DNA of 64,000 bases. It comes from Hwanghaeella grinnelliae. Its GTDB lineage: Bacteria > Pseudomonadota > Alphaproteobacteria > UBA8366 > Aestuariispiraceae. The notes below the pieces were generated by a model, which was not told the origin of the DNA, did no database searches, and was given only the letters and a program-made list of their open reading frames with translations. Of the stretch, positions 27,046-35,398 are shown in pieces (the stretch's first letter is position 1; each line of letters opens with the position of its first letter). A program made the translations under genes and the position numbers. The stretch covers positions 868,001-932,000 of the forward strand of contig NZ_SADE01000001.1 in assembly GCF_004005845.1 (NCBI RefSeq), given 5' to 3'.

Positions 27046-28089
27046 ATGAATGCAGGGTGGTGGGGGCCCTATGCGGTGCCGATATCGGCGGCCGCAGATA
27101 CAAAGGTTGGTCGGGTGGAAAATAACGCGAGCGGCACGGATGACGGCTATATTCCGTTCATTGTCCGGTTCAAGGCCTGGTGGGAAGGCATCGAACCGGA
27201 AGCCATAATGCAGGCAAGGGGGAACGATCAGGCCGATACGGCGCAGGCACCCTCTGCCGGCGCCGCCGCAATCGAAGTCGATATTGAGGAAGAAGACGGG
27301 CCGCTGAAAAGTTGGTCGGGGTCGCGCCTGAATTTCTGCCGCCGTCTTTGGGGGGAGGAATTCGAAGTCGTCAGCCCCGGCGGCACGGAGTTTTCGGTAC
27401 GCTTGGTGCGGCCGATGGCGCTGACCAGTGAAAACTCACTTCTGGACCTTAGTGCCGGGCTCAGCGGTGGAACCCGCCAAATTCACAAGGAATTGGGTGT
27501 CTGGGTCACGGGGATGGAGCGGAACCCGGAACTGGCCCGGGAAGCAGCCGCACTAAGCAAAATGAAGGGGCTGGACCGCAAGGTGCCGATCACGGCTTAC
27601 GAGCCGGACAAGATCAGCCTGAAGCCGACGTCGTTCGACGGCGTCCTGATCCGCGAAACCTTATATACGATACCCGACCGGGAAGCGTTCCTTCGAAAAG
27701 TTGCCGCCTCGATCCGGCCGTTTGGGCATTTGGTACTTACCGACCTGATGCTGGTGAACGAGGAAGCCAAGAAGGACCGCAAGGTGGCTGCTTGGTTAAA
27801 ACGCGATGTGGCGGATGCATCGCCGGATTTGGTCGGTGCCTATACCCCGGTTCTGGAAGAACTGGGCTTCGATGTCCGCGTGGAAGAAGACGAATCCGAT
27901 GCCTATCATGCCTATGTGTTGCAAGGTTGGGCGACTTTCGTCGAGGGCCTGTCGAAGGAGGATCTAAACCGGGAACTGGTCAGTCTGATGATGATCGAAG
28001 CGGATTTCTGGGTTAATTTGATGCGTGCGCTTCAGGCAGGGAAAGTCCGTCTGTGCCGGGTCCATGGAATTAAGAAGGCGCCAGCATGA
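27046..28089 (+). CDS. SAM-dependent methyltransferase-like protein
   Basis: Protein of 347 residues with a central Rossmann methyltransferase-like domain. Motif I reads SLLDLSAGLSGGTR (a variant of DxGxGxG) and is followed by an acidic-ending strand VTGMERNPELA. The motif IV region is SFDGVLIRETLYTIPDREAFL, and then GHLVLTDLML. The N-terminal 90 residues (KAWWEGIEPEAIM, then an acidic linker) and a helical C-terminus match nothing I can name. The start at 27046 lacks a clear ribosome site, and a GTG at 27115 is an alternative. The substrate, and even activity, are uncertain because motif I is unusual. Confidence 0.7.
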   Translation: MNAGWWGPYAVPISAAADTKVGRVENNASGTDDGYIPFIVRFKAWWEGIEPEAIMQARGNDQADTAQAPSAGAAAIEVDIEEEDGPLKSWSGSRLNFCRRLWGEEFEVVSPGGTEFSVRLVRPMALTSENSLLDLSAGLSGGTRQIHKELGVWVTGMERNPELAREAAALSKMKGLDRKVPITAYEPDKISLKPTSFDGVLIRETLYTIPDREAFLRKVAASIRPFGHLVLTDLMLVNEEAKKDRKVAAWLKRDVADASPDLVGAYTPVLEELGFDVRVEEDESDAYHAYVLQGWATFVEGLSKEDLNRELVSLMMIEADFWVNLMRALQAGKVRLCRVHGIKKAPA

Positions 28090-28140
28090 TCTGCCGGTCC
28101 GGCAAGCGCCGAAAAGGCTGAAACCTTGCCGTTCCACGGC

Positions 28141-28169
28141 TTGACAGCCCCAGCCAGCCTGCCTATGTT
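28141..28169 (+). promoter_or_regulatory. Sigma-70 promoter of rpmJ
   Basis: TTGACA (28141-28146) and TATGTT (28164-28169) are spaced by exactly 17 bases, a near-consensus housekeeping promoter. An ATGTTCC/GGGAACAT dyad at about 28165-28192 overlaps the -10 and start site. Confidence 0.7.
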
Positions 28170-28250
28170 CCGCGCTCTTTCGGGAACATGTTGCGCCCAA
28201 ATGCCTGCCGAATACCACGGTGGAAATCATGGCGCTGACGGAGATTTGTT

Positions 28251-28376
28251 ATGCGTGTCGCTAGCTCGCTGAAGACGTTGAAGAACCGCCACAAAGATTG
28301 CCGCGTTATCCGCCGCAAAGGGCGTGTTTACGTCATCAACAAGACGAACCCGCGGTTCAAAGCCCGCCAGGGCTAA
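28251..28376 (+). CDS. rpmJ: 50S ribosomal protein L36, cysteine-poor type
   Basis: L36 of the large ribosomal subunit, 41 residues: [18 protein letters not shown] through [12 protein letters not shown]. It lacks the four-ligand zinc ribbon of classical L36 and retains a single Cys, so it is the zinc-independent (YkgO-like) form usual in alphaproteobacteria. The ATG has GGAG ahead of it. A promoter upstream and a terminator downstream make it a single-gene unit. Confidence 0.95.
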   Translation: MRVASSLKTLKNRHKDCRVIRRKGRVYVINKTNPRFKARQG

Positions 28377-28438
28377 TGCATCCTCCGCCCGCGCCCTGTC
28401 ATAGGCGGGCTGCGGCGGATGGATCGTAACGGTGGGGA

Positions 28439-28463
28439 AGCCGCATCTTTGGATGCGGCTTTT
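28439..28463 (+). terminator. Rho-independent terminator of rpmJ
   Basis: AGCCGCATC (28439-28447) pairs perfectly with GATGCGGCT (28452-28460) around TTTG, followed by a short T run. Confidence 0.75.
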
Positions 28464-28528
28464 CGTATGCCTGGATGTCGGATCGATACAGGCCGATCGG
28501 AACGTTCGGAAGATGCTTCGCCTGCGGG

Positions 28529-29311
28529 TTAGGGTCGGAAGACTTCCATCGTGATCGGGCCTTCGGCGCTGCCGGTGATAAATTGATCGACATAGTCATT
28601 GCCGCTGTTGTCGATATTGGCGGTCGGCCCCTGCCAGATATTCTTGCCCTTATAGAGCATCGCCATCCGGTCGGAGATCCGCCGGGCGCTGGGCATGTCG
28701 TGGGTGATCGTCAAGGCGGTCGCCCCGACATTCCGGACGCATTCGACGATCAGGTTGTCGATCATATGGCCCATGATGGGGTCCAGGCCGGTGGTGGGTT
28801 CATCGAAGAAGATGATGTCCGGGTCGCCGGCGATGGCGCGCGCCAGGCCCACACGTTTGCGCATGCCGCCGGACAGTTCCGCCGGGCTCAAAACCGCGAC
28901 ATCGGCGCCCAGACCTACCTGTGCCAGTTTGTCGATCGCGATATCCTTGGCGGTGTTCCGCGCCATCTGTTTGCCCTGTATCAGGCCGAAGGCGACGTTT
29001 TCCCAAACCGGAAGGGAATCGAACAGCGCGGCGTTCTGAAACAGCATCCCGATGCGGGAATTCACCTCTTCGCGGTCCGAATGCGAGAGTTTCCCGACAT
29101 CGACGCCGTCGATCTCGATCACCCCTTCATCAGGTTGGAGCAGACCGAGAACGCATTTCAGCGATACAGACTTGCCCGAACCGGACCCGCCGATGATCAC
29201 GACGGATTCCCGGGGCAGGACCTCCAGGTCGAAACTGTCCAGAACGACCTTTTGCCCGAACGCCTTGCGAACGCCGGTCATTTTGATCTTGGGTGTGACG
29301 GTTTCGGTCAT
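28529..29311 (-). CDS. mlaF: Lipid-transport ABC ATPase, MlaF family
   Basis: ATPase of the Mla-type phospholipid transport system in the inner membrane, 260 residues. Walker A is GGSGSGKS, the signature is LSGGMRKR, Walker B is IIFFDEPTTGLDP, and the H-loop is TITHDMPS. The M-R after the signature Gly-Gly and the ending segment KGKNIWQGPTANIDNS are typical of MlaF. Its start overlaps the end of mlaE by four bases (ATGA), so the pair is coupled. The MlaD substrate-binding and MlaC/B genes are not in this window. Confidence 0.9.
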   Translation of the reverse strand: MTETVTPKIKMTGVRKAFGQKVVLDSFDLEVLPRESVVIIGGSGSGKSVSLKCVLGLLQPDEGVIEIDGVDVGKLSHSDREEVNSRIGMLFQNAALFDSLPVWENVAFGLIQGKQMARNTAKDIAIDKLAQVGLGADVAVLSPAELSGGMRKRVGLARAIAGDPDIIFFDEPTTGLDPIMGHMIDNLIVECVRNVGATALTITHDMPSARRISDRMAMLYKGKNIWQGPTANIDNSGNDYVDQFITGSAEGPITMEVFRP

Positions 29312-30120
29312 TGCGCGAAAAACAGCTCGGTGATGATGTAGTTGAAAACCAGGATCAGGATTGAGGCGCTGACCACTGAATTGGTCGTTGCCGCGCCCAC
29401 GCCCTGCGCGCCGCCGCGGCTGTTATAGCCGTGGTAGCACCCCATCAGCGCAACAAGGAACCCGAAGACGGCCGCTTTCACCAAACCTGATGTCACGTCC
29501 TGAACCTGCAGGAATTCCCATGTGTTCTGAAGATAGGCGGAGGCGTTGAAACCCAGTTTGTAAATAGAGACGATATAGCCGCCGAAGACCCCGATGATAT
29601 CGCCGACCAGGACCAGCAGCGGCATCATGGTGACGCCTGCAATCAAGCGGGGGGCGACCAAGTATTTGAACGGATTGGTGCTGAGCGTTTCCAACGCGTC
29701 GATTTGCTCGGTGACGCGCATCGTGCCCAATTCTGCGGCCATGGCGGCCCCGATACGGCCGGCGATCATCAGGCCCGCCAGCACCGGGCCAAGCTCGCGG
29801 GTCATGGAGAGCACGACCACGTTGGGGATTGCGCCTTCGGCTGAAAAACGCGCGAAGCCCGTATAGCTCTGCAGCGCCAGCACCATACCGGCGAAAAGCG
29901 TGGTCAGGCCGACGACCGGCAGGGAGTAATAGCCGATATCGATCATTTGCTGCCCGATCAGGCGGAAATAGATCGGCGGTCTGACGCAATGCGAAATGCC
30001 TGTCATGGCGAAGACGGTCAGTTTGCCGGTTGCCTCCAGAAAGCTGAGGATGGCGGCGCCGACCCGACGCAGCAGCTCAAGCGGGCCGGCACGGCCGCCC
30101 GTGTCGCCGTCGGCGCTCAT
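29308..30120 (-). CDS. mlaE: Lipid-transport ABC permease, MlaE family
   Basis: Inner-membrane permease of the Mla-type lipid transporter, 270 residues. MlaE landmarks include GYYSLPVVGLTTLFAGMVLALQSYTGF and the helix MRVTEQIDALETLSTNPFKYLVAPRL that contacts the ATPase. Further membrane segments are PLLVLVGDIIGVFGGYIVS and the C-terminal hydrophobic helix. The start codon overlaps the stop of alr by four bases. The gene order alr-mlaE-mlaF on one strand suggests co-transcription after dnaB. Confidence 0.92.
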   Translation of the reverse strand: MSADGDTGGRAGPLELLRRVGAAILSFLEATGKLTVFAMTGISHCVRPPIYFRLIGQQMIDIGYYSLPVVGLTTLFAGMVLALQSYTGFARFSAEGAIPNVVVLSMTRELGPVLAGLMIAGRIGAAMAAELGTMRVTEQIDALETLSTNPFKYLVAPRLIAGVTMMPLLVLVGDIIGVFGGYIVSIYKLGFNASAYLQNTWEFLQVQDVTSGLVKAAVFGFLVALMGCYHGYNSRGGAQGVGAATTNSVVSASILILVFNYIITELFFAQ

Positions 30121-31232
30121 TCAGAGGCCCCGACATACCGGCGGGCGTAGCGATTGCCCAGGCTGGTCAGAATTTCATACCCGATCGTCCCGGCCTGGTC
30201 TGCCAAATCGTCGATCGTGTGCGACGGTCCGATCAGTTCCATTTTGTCGCCGACCTTGGCGTCCGGAACGTCGGTGATGTCGAAGGTAATAAGGTCCATG
30301 GATACGCGGCCAACCAGTGGAACGGTCACGCCATGCAGGACGGCTGTGGCCTTGTTGCTGAGCGATCGAAGATAACCATCCGCATATCCCACGCCTATCG
30401 TGGCGATGCGGCCCGGCTTCTCAACCTTGTGGCCGGCACCATATCCAACGGTCTGAGGGGCGTCAACGTCCTGGATTTGCAGGATTTTTCCTTCAAGCTT
30501 GATCACTTGCCGCAAGGGATTGGCGCTCAACGTATTAGGCCGTCCCCCATATAGGGCGACGCCTGGCCGAATATAGTCGAAATGCCAGGCCGGGCCTAGG
30601 AAAGTTGCGCTGCTGGCCGCCAACATCGCATGGCTATGGGGGATGCGCGGCACCATCGCCGCAAATCGGTCACGCTGTTGGGCGTTCAAGGGATGGTCGG
30701 GGTCGTCGGCACAGGCCATGTGGCTCATCAGGTACCGGCATTCGAAACCGGAAAGACGGTCGGGGTCGGACGCCAGGGCCTCTGCTTCGTAATGCGGCAA
30801 GCCCACACGGGTCATGCCGCTGTCCAACTGTACCGCCGCCGCGCGTGCACCATTCGATGCGCAATAGGCGGCCCAACGGTCGACCTGGGACAAGTCGTTC
30901 AGCACCGGGAAAAGATTGTATTCGGGATAGGCGTCTTCTTCGCCCGCCATCAGTCCGTTGAGGACACCGACCTCTATCTCCGGGTTCGGCAGGGCGTTGC
31001 GCACCGCGATCGCTTCGCTGAGTTGGGCGGCAAAGAACAGACGGCAGCCTGCAGACGCGAGCGTGCTGACAACGGGTTCGGTGCCCAGGCCATATCCATT
31101 GGCTTTAACGACCGCAGCCGCCTTGGCGGGCGCGGCAGTATCCGACAGGAACCGCCAGTTCCAGGCCAGGGCATTCAGATCAATGGTCAACAGGGCCGGT
31201 GCATAAGCCGGGCCGGAAGGGAATGATTTCAT
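30117..31232 (-). CDS. alr: Alanine racemase
   Basis: PLP enzyme of 371 residues that converts L-Ala to D-Ala for peptidoglycan. The PLP lysine is K43 in AVVKANGYGLG. The second catalytic Tyr lies in the GVGYADGY motif. The C-terminal barrel motif GRVSMDLITFDI and the ending IGYEILTSLGNRYARRYVG are conserved. The ATG lies five bases beyond the dnaB stop, so it follows dnaB in the same operon, as in many alphaproteobacteria. Confidence 0.94.
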   Translation of the reverse strand: MKSFPSGPAYAPALLTIDLNALAWNWRFLSDTAAPAKAAAVVKANGYGLGTEPVVSTLASAGCRLFFAAQLSEAIAVRNALPNPEIEVGVLNGLMAGEEDAYPEYNLFPVLNDLSQVDRWAAYCASNGARAAAVQLDSGMTRVGLPHYEAEALASDPDRLSGFECRYLMSHMACADDPDHPLNAQQRDRFAAMVPRIPHSHAMLAASSATFLGPAWHFDYIRPGVALYGGRPNTLSANPLRQVIKLEGKILQIQDVDAPQTVGYGAGHKVEKPGRIATIGVGYADGYLRSLSNKATAVLHGVTVPLVGRVSMDLITFDITDVPDAKVGDKMELIGPSHTIDDLADQAGTIGYEILTSLGNRYARRYVGASE

Positions 31233-31237
31233 GCGGC

Positions 31238-32764
31238 TTAAAATCCACCATCATCGTGGTGTCTGTCCAGATCCCCGAAGCGCGTATAATTGCCATCGAA
31301 GAATAGCTCGATAATCCCAATTGGGCCGTGGCGTTGCTTGGCGATGATCACCTCCGCGATGTTGCGGCTTTCGGCCAGACGCTGATTGTGACGCTCCACC
31401 CGTTCCTGGAATTTGTCCGGTGCCTCGTTCTGCCGTTCTGTCGGGTGTTCACGCTGCAGGTAGTATTCCGGCCGGTAAATGAAGGTCACAACGTCAGCAT
31501 CCTGTTCGATCGAGCCCGATTCACGCAGATCGGAAAGCTGAGGACGCTTGTCTTCGCGTTGTTCGACCTGACGGCTCAACTGACTGAGCGCCAGAACCGG
31601 CACGTCCAATTCCTTCGCCAGCGTCTTGAGACCACGCGTGATGTCCGAGACTTCCTGCACGCGGTTGTCTGATCGTTTCTCCGGCGGTCCTTGAAGCAGC
31701 TGCAGATAGTCGACCACGATGAAGTGAAGGCCGTGCTGCCGCTTCACTCGACGGGCGCGCTGCCGCAGGCCGGTAATGGTCAGGGCAGGGGTGTCGTCGA
31801 TGAACAAGGGGACCTGCGACATTTCATGTGCCGCCAGGGCCAGGCGCTCGAACTCGTCATTCTCGATCTCACCGCGCCGGATTTTGTCGGACGAGACTTC
31901 CGACCGCTCGGAAAGAATACGGCCGGCCAGCTGTTCGGCGGACATTTCCAGTGAGAAGAACAGCACCTTGCCGCCTTCTTCGCGGACGTTGCCGGCTTCG
32001 TCTTCCGTGCGTTTGTAAGCCTTGGCGGCGTTGAAGGCCATGTTGGTGGCCAGGGCGGTTTTCCCCATCGACGGGCGACCGGCCAGGATCAGCAAATCCG
32101 ACCGGTGGAGTCCGCCCAGCATCTGGTCGACATCGCGAAAGCCAGTGGTCACGCCGACCAGATGACTGTCACGCTGATAGGCCTGTTCGGCCGCTTCCAA
32201 GGCGATCTCGACCGCGGATTTCAGGGTGGCGACTCCACGGTCCACTTCGCCCGTGGTTGCCAGGGTATAAAGTCGGTGTTCCGCACGCTCGATCTGCTTC
32301 TCGGCGCTGTCGTCGATATCCTCAAGGTCATACGCCTCGTTCACGACCATCTCACCCAGGCCGATCAATTCCCGCTTCAGGTAGAGGTCGCGGATCGTCT
32401 CCGCGTAGTCCTTCGCGTTGATCACCGAGATGACGTTGGCGACCAGTTCATAGAGATAGGTCGAACCGCCGACTTCCTTCACCAGGGGATCGGAGTCCAG
32501 GATATGGGCAAGGGTCGTCGCATTGGCGATCTGTCCCTTTTCCGTGACCTGCTTGATCGCCTTGAAGATGCGCTGATGTTCGGGTGCGTAGAACTGTTCC
32601 GAGGAGAGCAGGTCGCCGACATGCTCGAAGGTTCGGTTGTTCCGCAGGATCGCGCCCAAAAGGGCCGCTTCCACTTCCAGGTTGTGCGGGGCCTCGCGCA
32701 GCGTGCGCTCATCCCCTTCACCTTCTACCAAGCTGTGGACGTTCTGTATCGCTGGTGTCGTCAT
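31238..32764 (-). CDS. dnaB: Replicative DNA helicase DnaB
   Basis: Hexameric 5'-3' helicase at the replication fork, 508 residues. The N-terminal primase-binding domain (APHNLEVEAALLGAIL) is followed by the RecA-like domain. Walker A is GRPSMGKT at residues 229-236, Walker B is FIVVDYLQLL, and the arginine finger region is RESGSIEQDADVV. No intein is seen. It heads the dnaB-alr-mlaE-mlaF group. About 170 bases and the terminator of the ribosomal operon separate it from rplI. Confidence 0.96.
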   Translation of the reverse strand: MTTPAIQNVHSLVEGEGDERTLREAPHNLEVEAALLGAILRNNRTFEHVGDLLSSEQFYAPEHQRIFKAIKQVTEKGQIANATTLAHILDSDPLVKEVGGSTYLYELVANVISVINAKDYAETIRDLYLKRELIGLGEMVVNEAYDLEDIDDSAEKQIERAEHRLYTLATTGEVDRGVATLKSAVEIALEAAEQAYQRDSHLVGVTTGFRDVDQMLGGLHRSDLLILAGRPSMGKTALATNMAFNAAKAYKRTEDEAGNVREEGGKVLFFSLEMSAEQLAGRILSERSEVSSDKIRRGEIENDEFERLALAAHEMSQVPLFIDDTPALTITGLRQRARRVKRQHGLHFIVVDYLQLLQGPPEKRSDNRVQEVSDITRGLKTLAKELDVPVLALSQLSRQVEQREDKRPQLSDLRESGSIEQDADVVTFIYRPEYYLQREHPTERQNEAPDKFQERVERHNQRLAESRNIAEVIIAKQRHGPIGIIELFFDGNYTRFGDLDRHHDDGGF

Positions 32765-32872
32765 GCTGTCACACTATGCCCATGCAGGCCCTTCGTCAGG
32801 GAGAACGAAAAGCGAAACGTACCTGTGGATAACGGGGAACACGGGTGAAACACGATTCCCGAATTCCGCTTT

Positions 32873-32917
32873 CAAAAACCGAAAGGGCGCTCCAGGATCT
32901 CTCCCGGAACGCCCTTT
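32873..32917 (-). terminator. Rho-independent terminator of the rpsF-rpsR-rplI operon
   Basis: On the minus strand AAAGGGCG and CGCCCTTT (32910-32917 and 32882-32889) form a stem with an internal GGA/TCC extension. CGGTTTTTG follows, 22 bases beyond the rplI stop. Confidence 0.75.
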
Positions 32918-32938
32918 GAACGGTAGTCCGATTCGGGA

Positions 32939-33589
32939 TTAGACGGTTTCGTCTTCGTTCCCTTCCGGCGCGTCTTCTTCCAAAGCTTCGCCTTCTTCCG
33001 CCGCTTCGTTTGCGGCAGCGGCTTCGGCCATGGCTTCGGCATGTTCCGCAGCGATCTGGGCGGCTTCCTGCTGATCCTGCAGGGCTGCCGTCAGAACCGC
33101 GGGTTCACCGCGTGCGACACGATCGGCCTGGGCCTGCGCTTCTTCTTCGGACTGCGCGACGTTCACCTTCACAACCTCGGTGACTTCCGGGTGCAGGCGA
33201 ATACGCAGGTCGAAGATGCCAAGCGTCTTGATCGGCTTGTCCAGAATGATCTGGCCGCGCGTTACGCTGAAACCGCCTGCGGTCACCGCATCGGCGATGT
33301 CGCGGGCGTTAACCGAACCATAGAGGTGGCCGGCTTCCGACGCGGCGCGGACAATGATGACCGACAGGTCGGCCATCTTTTTGCCAACCGCTTCGGCTTC
33401 CTTGCGGCGTTCCAGGTTCTGGGCTTCCAGCTGGGCGCGCTCGGTTTCGAACCGCTTGATGTTGTCCGGCGTGGCGCGAAGGGCCTTGCCGTGCGGCAAC
33501 AAGTAGTTCCGGGCGAAACCAGGTTTGACGTTAACCTGGTCACCCATCTGGCCAAGCTTTTCGACCCGTTCCAAAAGGATGATCTGCAT
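32939..33589 (-). CDS. rplI: 50S ribosomal protein L9 with long acidic tail
   Basis: L9 binds 23S rRNA near the L1 stalk. The N-terminal domain ([32 protein letters not shown]), connecting helix and C-domain ([18 protein letters not shown]) are all present. The protein is 216 residues, while about 150 is typical. The last 60 residues are an Ala/Glu-rich, helix-prone extension ending in acidic residues ([13 protein letters not shown]). Such tails occur in alphaproteobacterial L9. It is the last gene of the rpsF-rpsR-rplI operon. Confidence 0.95.
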   Translation of the reverse strand: MQIILLERVEKLGQMGDQVNVKPGFARNYLLPHGKALRATPDNIKRFETERAQLEAQNLERRKEAEAVGKKMADLSVIIVRAASEAGHLYGSVNARDIADAVTAGGFSVTRGQIILDKPIKTLGIFDLRIRLHPEVTEVVKVNVAQSEEEAQAQADRVARGEPAVLTAALQDQQEAAQIAAEHAEAMAEAAAANEAAEEGEALEEDAPEGNEDETV

Positions 33590-33602
33590 GATGTCGTCCC
33601 TC

Positions 33603-33848
33603 CTAGTTATTCAGGACGTAGGGCAGCAGACCAAGATAGCGGGCGCGTTTGATCGCCTTGGCGAGCTGGCGCTGCTTCTTGATGCTAACCGCGGTGATGC
33701 GGGAAGGCACGATCTTGCCGCGTTCGGAAATGAAGCGCTGAAGCAGCTTCACATCCTTGTAGTCGATCGCCGGAGCGTTCGGACCGGAGAACGGGCAAGA
33801 CTTCTTGCGACGGAAAAACGGCCGCCGACCGAATGGGCGCGAACTCAT
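33603..33848 (-). CDS. rpsR: 30S ribosomal protein S18
   Basis: S18, 81 residues, pairs with S6 on the 30S platform. The core [27 protein letters not shown] is diagnostic, and the ending [14 protein letters not shown] is conserved. The N-terminal stretch is Arg-rich ([16 protein letters not shown]). The ATG overlaps the rpsF stop (ATGA). It lies 13 bases before rplI. Confidence 0.95.
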   Translation of the reverse strand: MSSRPFGRRPFFRRKKSCPFSGPNAPAIDYKDVKLLQRFISERGKIVPSRITAVSIKKQRQLAKAIKRARYLGLLPYVLNN

Positions 33849-34303
33849 CCTTCTGCTCCTTCCGTTTGGCTGGAACGTTCATCACGACGCGGGCGATAGC
33901 CACGGTCACCGCCGCGGTCACCACGATCACCGCGATCACCACGGTCACCGCGGTCGCCACGATCACCACGGCCGCGTTCTTCACGGCGCTGCAGGACGGC
34001 GCTGGGCTCTTCCGGCAGGTCTTCGGTGCGGACCGTCATGTAACGGAGCACGTCTTCGGAAAGGCGCATAAGGCGTTCCATTTCCGTGACCACGTCCGGC
34101 TTCGCGTCGTAGTTGAACATGACGTAATGGCCCTTCCGGTTCTTCTTGATCCGGTAGGACAGATTCTTCAGGCCCCAGTTTTCCCGACGGGAAATCTTGC
34201 CTTCATTCGAGGTGATGTGCTCCGCATACTGATCGGCGAGGGTTTCCACCTGGGCGGCGGAAATGTCCTGCCGTGCGATAAACACGGTTTCATAAAAAGC
34301 CAC
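33845..34303 (-). CDS. rpsF: 30S ribosomal protein S6 with RGD-repeat tail
   Basis: S6, 152 residues, binds S18 and 16S rRNA. The N-terminal domain ([14 protein letters not shown], then [22 protein letters not shown]) is standard. The C-terminal 45 residues are an extension with five near-identical G-D-R units followed by [11 protein letters not shown]. The start is a GTG at 34303 with a strong AAGGAG site. It is the first gene of rpsF-rpsR-rplI. The tail is encoded by a 9-base tandem repeat, noted separately. Confidence 0.95.
   Translation of the reverse strand: MAFYETVFIARQDISAAQVETLADQYAEHITSNEGKISRRENWGLKNLSYRIKKNRKGHYVMFNYDAKPDVVTEMERLMRLSEDVLRYMTVRTEDLPEEPSAVLQRREERGRGDRGDRGDRGDRGDRGDRGGDRGYRPRRDERSSQTEGAEG
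33894..33974. repeat. Tandem 9-bp repeat coding the S6 C-terminal tail
   Basis: On the minus strand the unit CGYGGYGAY recurs about five times in tandem, giving Arg-Gly-Asp units in rpsF. The copies differ mainly at third positions (C/T), so the protein repeat is better conserved than the DNA. Confidence 0.75.
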
Positions 34304-34671
34304 GAGTGTGTCTCCTTTTGGCTCGTTTTGATCCAGCGCAGTTTCCGGCCAATTCCGGCTCTGCCGCCTGGATCCAGCCGACGGCTTGTCGAACCCCAGG
34401 ATTTTCCTATCGGGTCTCTATCCGCCGGCAAGGAGTGTGTCGGCGCGGAACGCTGTTCGGCGCGACCGGCGGCTTATACGGGGTGTGATGCCGGCGCGCA
34501 AGTCCTAAAACCCCCTTTTACGCAGCGCGAAGCGCCGTGTTTCCGTCGTTTTCGGCCTTATCTTACCCCCGTTTTCCGGCGGGATGAGAGAAGGGGCGGG
34601 CAAGAAAAAGGGGAGCGCACCCGGCGCCCCCCAAATCCAATTTGCGAACCGGTCCGGTTCGGTTTGTCGAA
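34304..34671. other. Intergenic region between rpsF and the Cache-like gene
   Basis: No gene is visible. It should contain the promoter of the minus-strand ribosomal operon in its left part and the terminator of the Cache-like gene at 34603-34632. Both flanking genes are on the minus strand. Confidence 0.55.
34603..34632 (-). terminator. Rho-independent terminator of the Cache-like gene
   Basis: On the minus strand GGGGGGCGC and GCGCTCCCC pair over nine positions with one wobble around a 5-base loop. TTTTTCTT follows immediately. It lies 40 bases past the stop codon at 34672. Confidence 0.8.
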
Positions 34672-35253
34672 CTATAGGTTTTCGACGTTGATGCCCAGTG
34701 TGATGGCGCCAATCGGCTTGCCGTCCGCCGGATCGACGATCGTCGTGCTGACCTGGGATTGGAAGGTTTGGGAACTGTCGTCGAACTCAACCTCGTCGAC
34801 GAAGACCGCATCCGGGCCGGCCTGATAGGTTTTCTGCCACTTTCCTTCGTCACCCTGCATGTAGTCGGAGGTCACGTCGCTTTGACCGACATTCATGCCC
34901 TTGTTGTCCATGACGAAGATCTCGCTGAAGACGCCATTGGACCCTTCCTTCTTTCCGGTCAGGAATTTGGAAATGTCCTTGCCCAATACACCGTTGATCA
35001 TTTCACCGCCGCCGGCTTTGGCTTCCGCCCGCCATTTCTGGTCCAATGCGTCGATATCCGCGTCACCGAGGCTGGCATGGTCGGCGTTCTGGGCCTTGAT
35101 TGCATCCACAATAGCAGGGTCCGAGAGCCAACCTTTTACTTGGCTGTTCAAAATATCCAATATTTGCGATTCAAATTCGTTGGCCAACGCGCTCGTTGTG
35201 GCGGCGCAGGTCATCATTCCAGTGAGAATGAAGGCGAGTGCTTTGTTTTTCAT
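34672..35253 (-). CDS. Secreted Cache/PDC-like sensor-domain protein
   Basis: Protein of 193 residues with a signal peptide (about 1-25, cleavage after ALA) and no further membrane segment. Residues 85-190 resemble a single-Cache (PDC) ligand-binding fold: SEIFVMDNKGMNVGQSDVTSDYMQGDEGKWQKTY, then DDSSQTFQSQV and PADGKPIGAITLGINVE. These domains normally form the outer part of chemoreceptors or kinases; here the domain is free in the periplasm. The ATG at 35253 has GGAGGAAAT ahead. It is divergent from a chemoreceptor gene 145 bases away. Confidence 0.75.
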   Translation of the reverse strand: MKNKALAFILTGMMTCAATTSALANEFESQILDILNSQVKGWLSDPAIVDAIKAQNADHASLGDADIDALDQKWRAEAKAGGGEMINGVLGKDISKFLTGKKEGSNGVFSEIFVMDNKGMNVGQSDVTSDYMQGDEGKWQKTYQAGPDAVFVDEVEFDDSSQTFQSQVSTTIVDPADGKPIGAITLGINVENL

Positions 35254-35312
35254 AATATTTCCTCCGGTGTCTCTTTGAATTGGATTTGTAACATTCGTGT
35301 TCTCTGATGACT

Positions 35313-35334
35313 GTTTACGCATGTTTTCGTAAAC
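35313..35334. promoter_or_regulatory. Inverted repeat, candidate operator shared by the Cache gene and the chemoreceptor gene
   Basis: GTTTACG (35313-35319) and CGTAAAC (35328-35334) are perfect inverted halves with an 8-base spacer, in the middle of the 145-bp divergent region. TAAA-N7-TTAA at 35330-35344 also resembles a degenerate CtrA site. The regulator is unknown. Confidence 0.45.
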
Positions 35335-35398
35335 GCTTAATTAAGATTGATCGGGCAAAGTATCCAAAAATGTGGATAAGTCGCTTGGAGGAAACACG

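Noticed and set aside
35330-35344. TAAA-N7-TTAA resembling a CtrA box upstream of the chemoreceptor gene
   Set aside because: It departs from TTAA-N7-TTAA by one base and lies in AT-rich DNA, so it is kept only as a note within the dyad entry.
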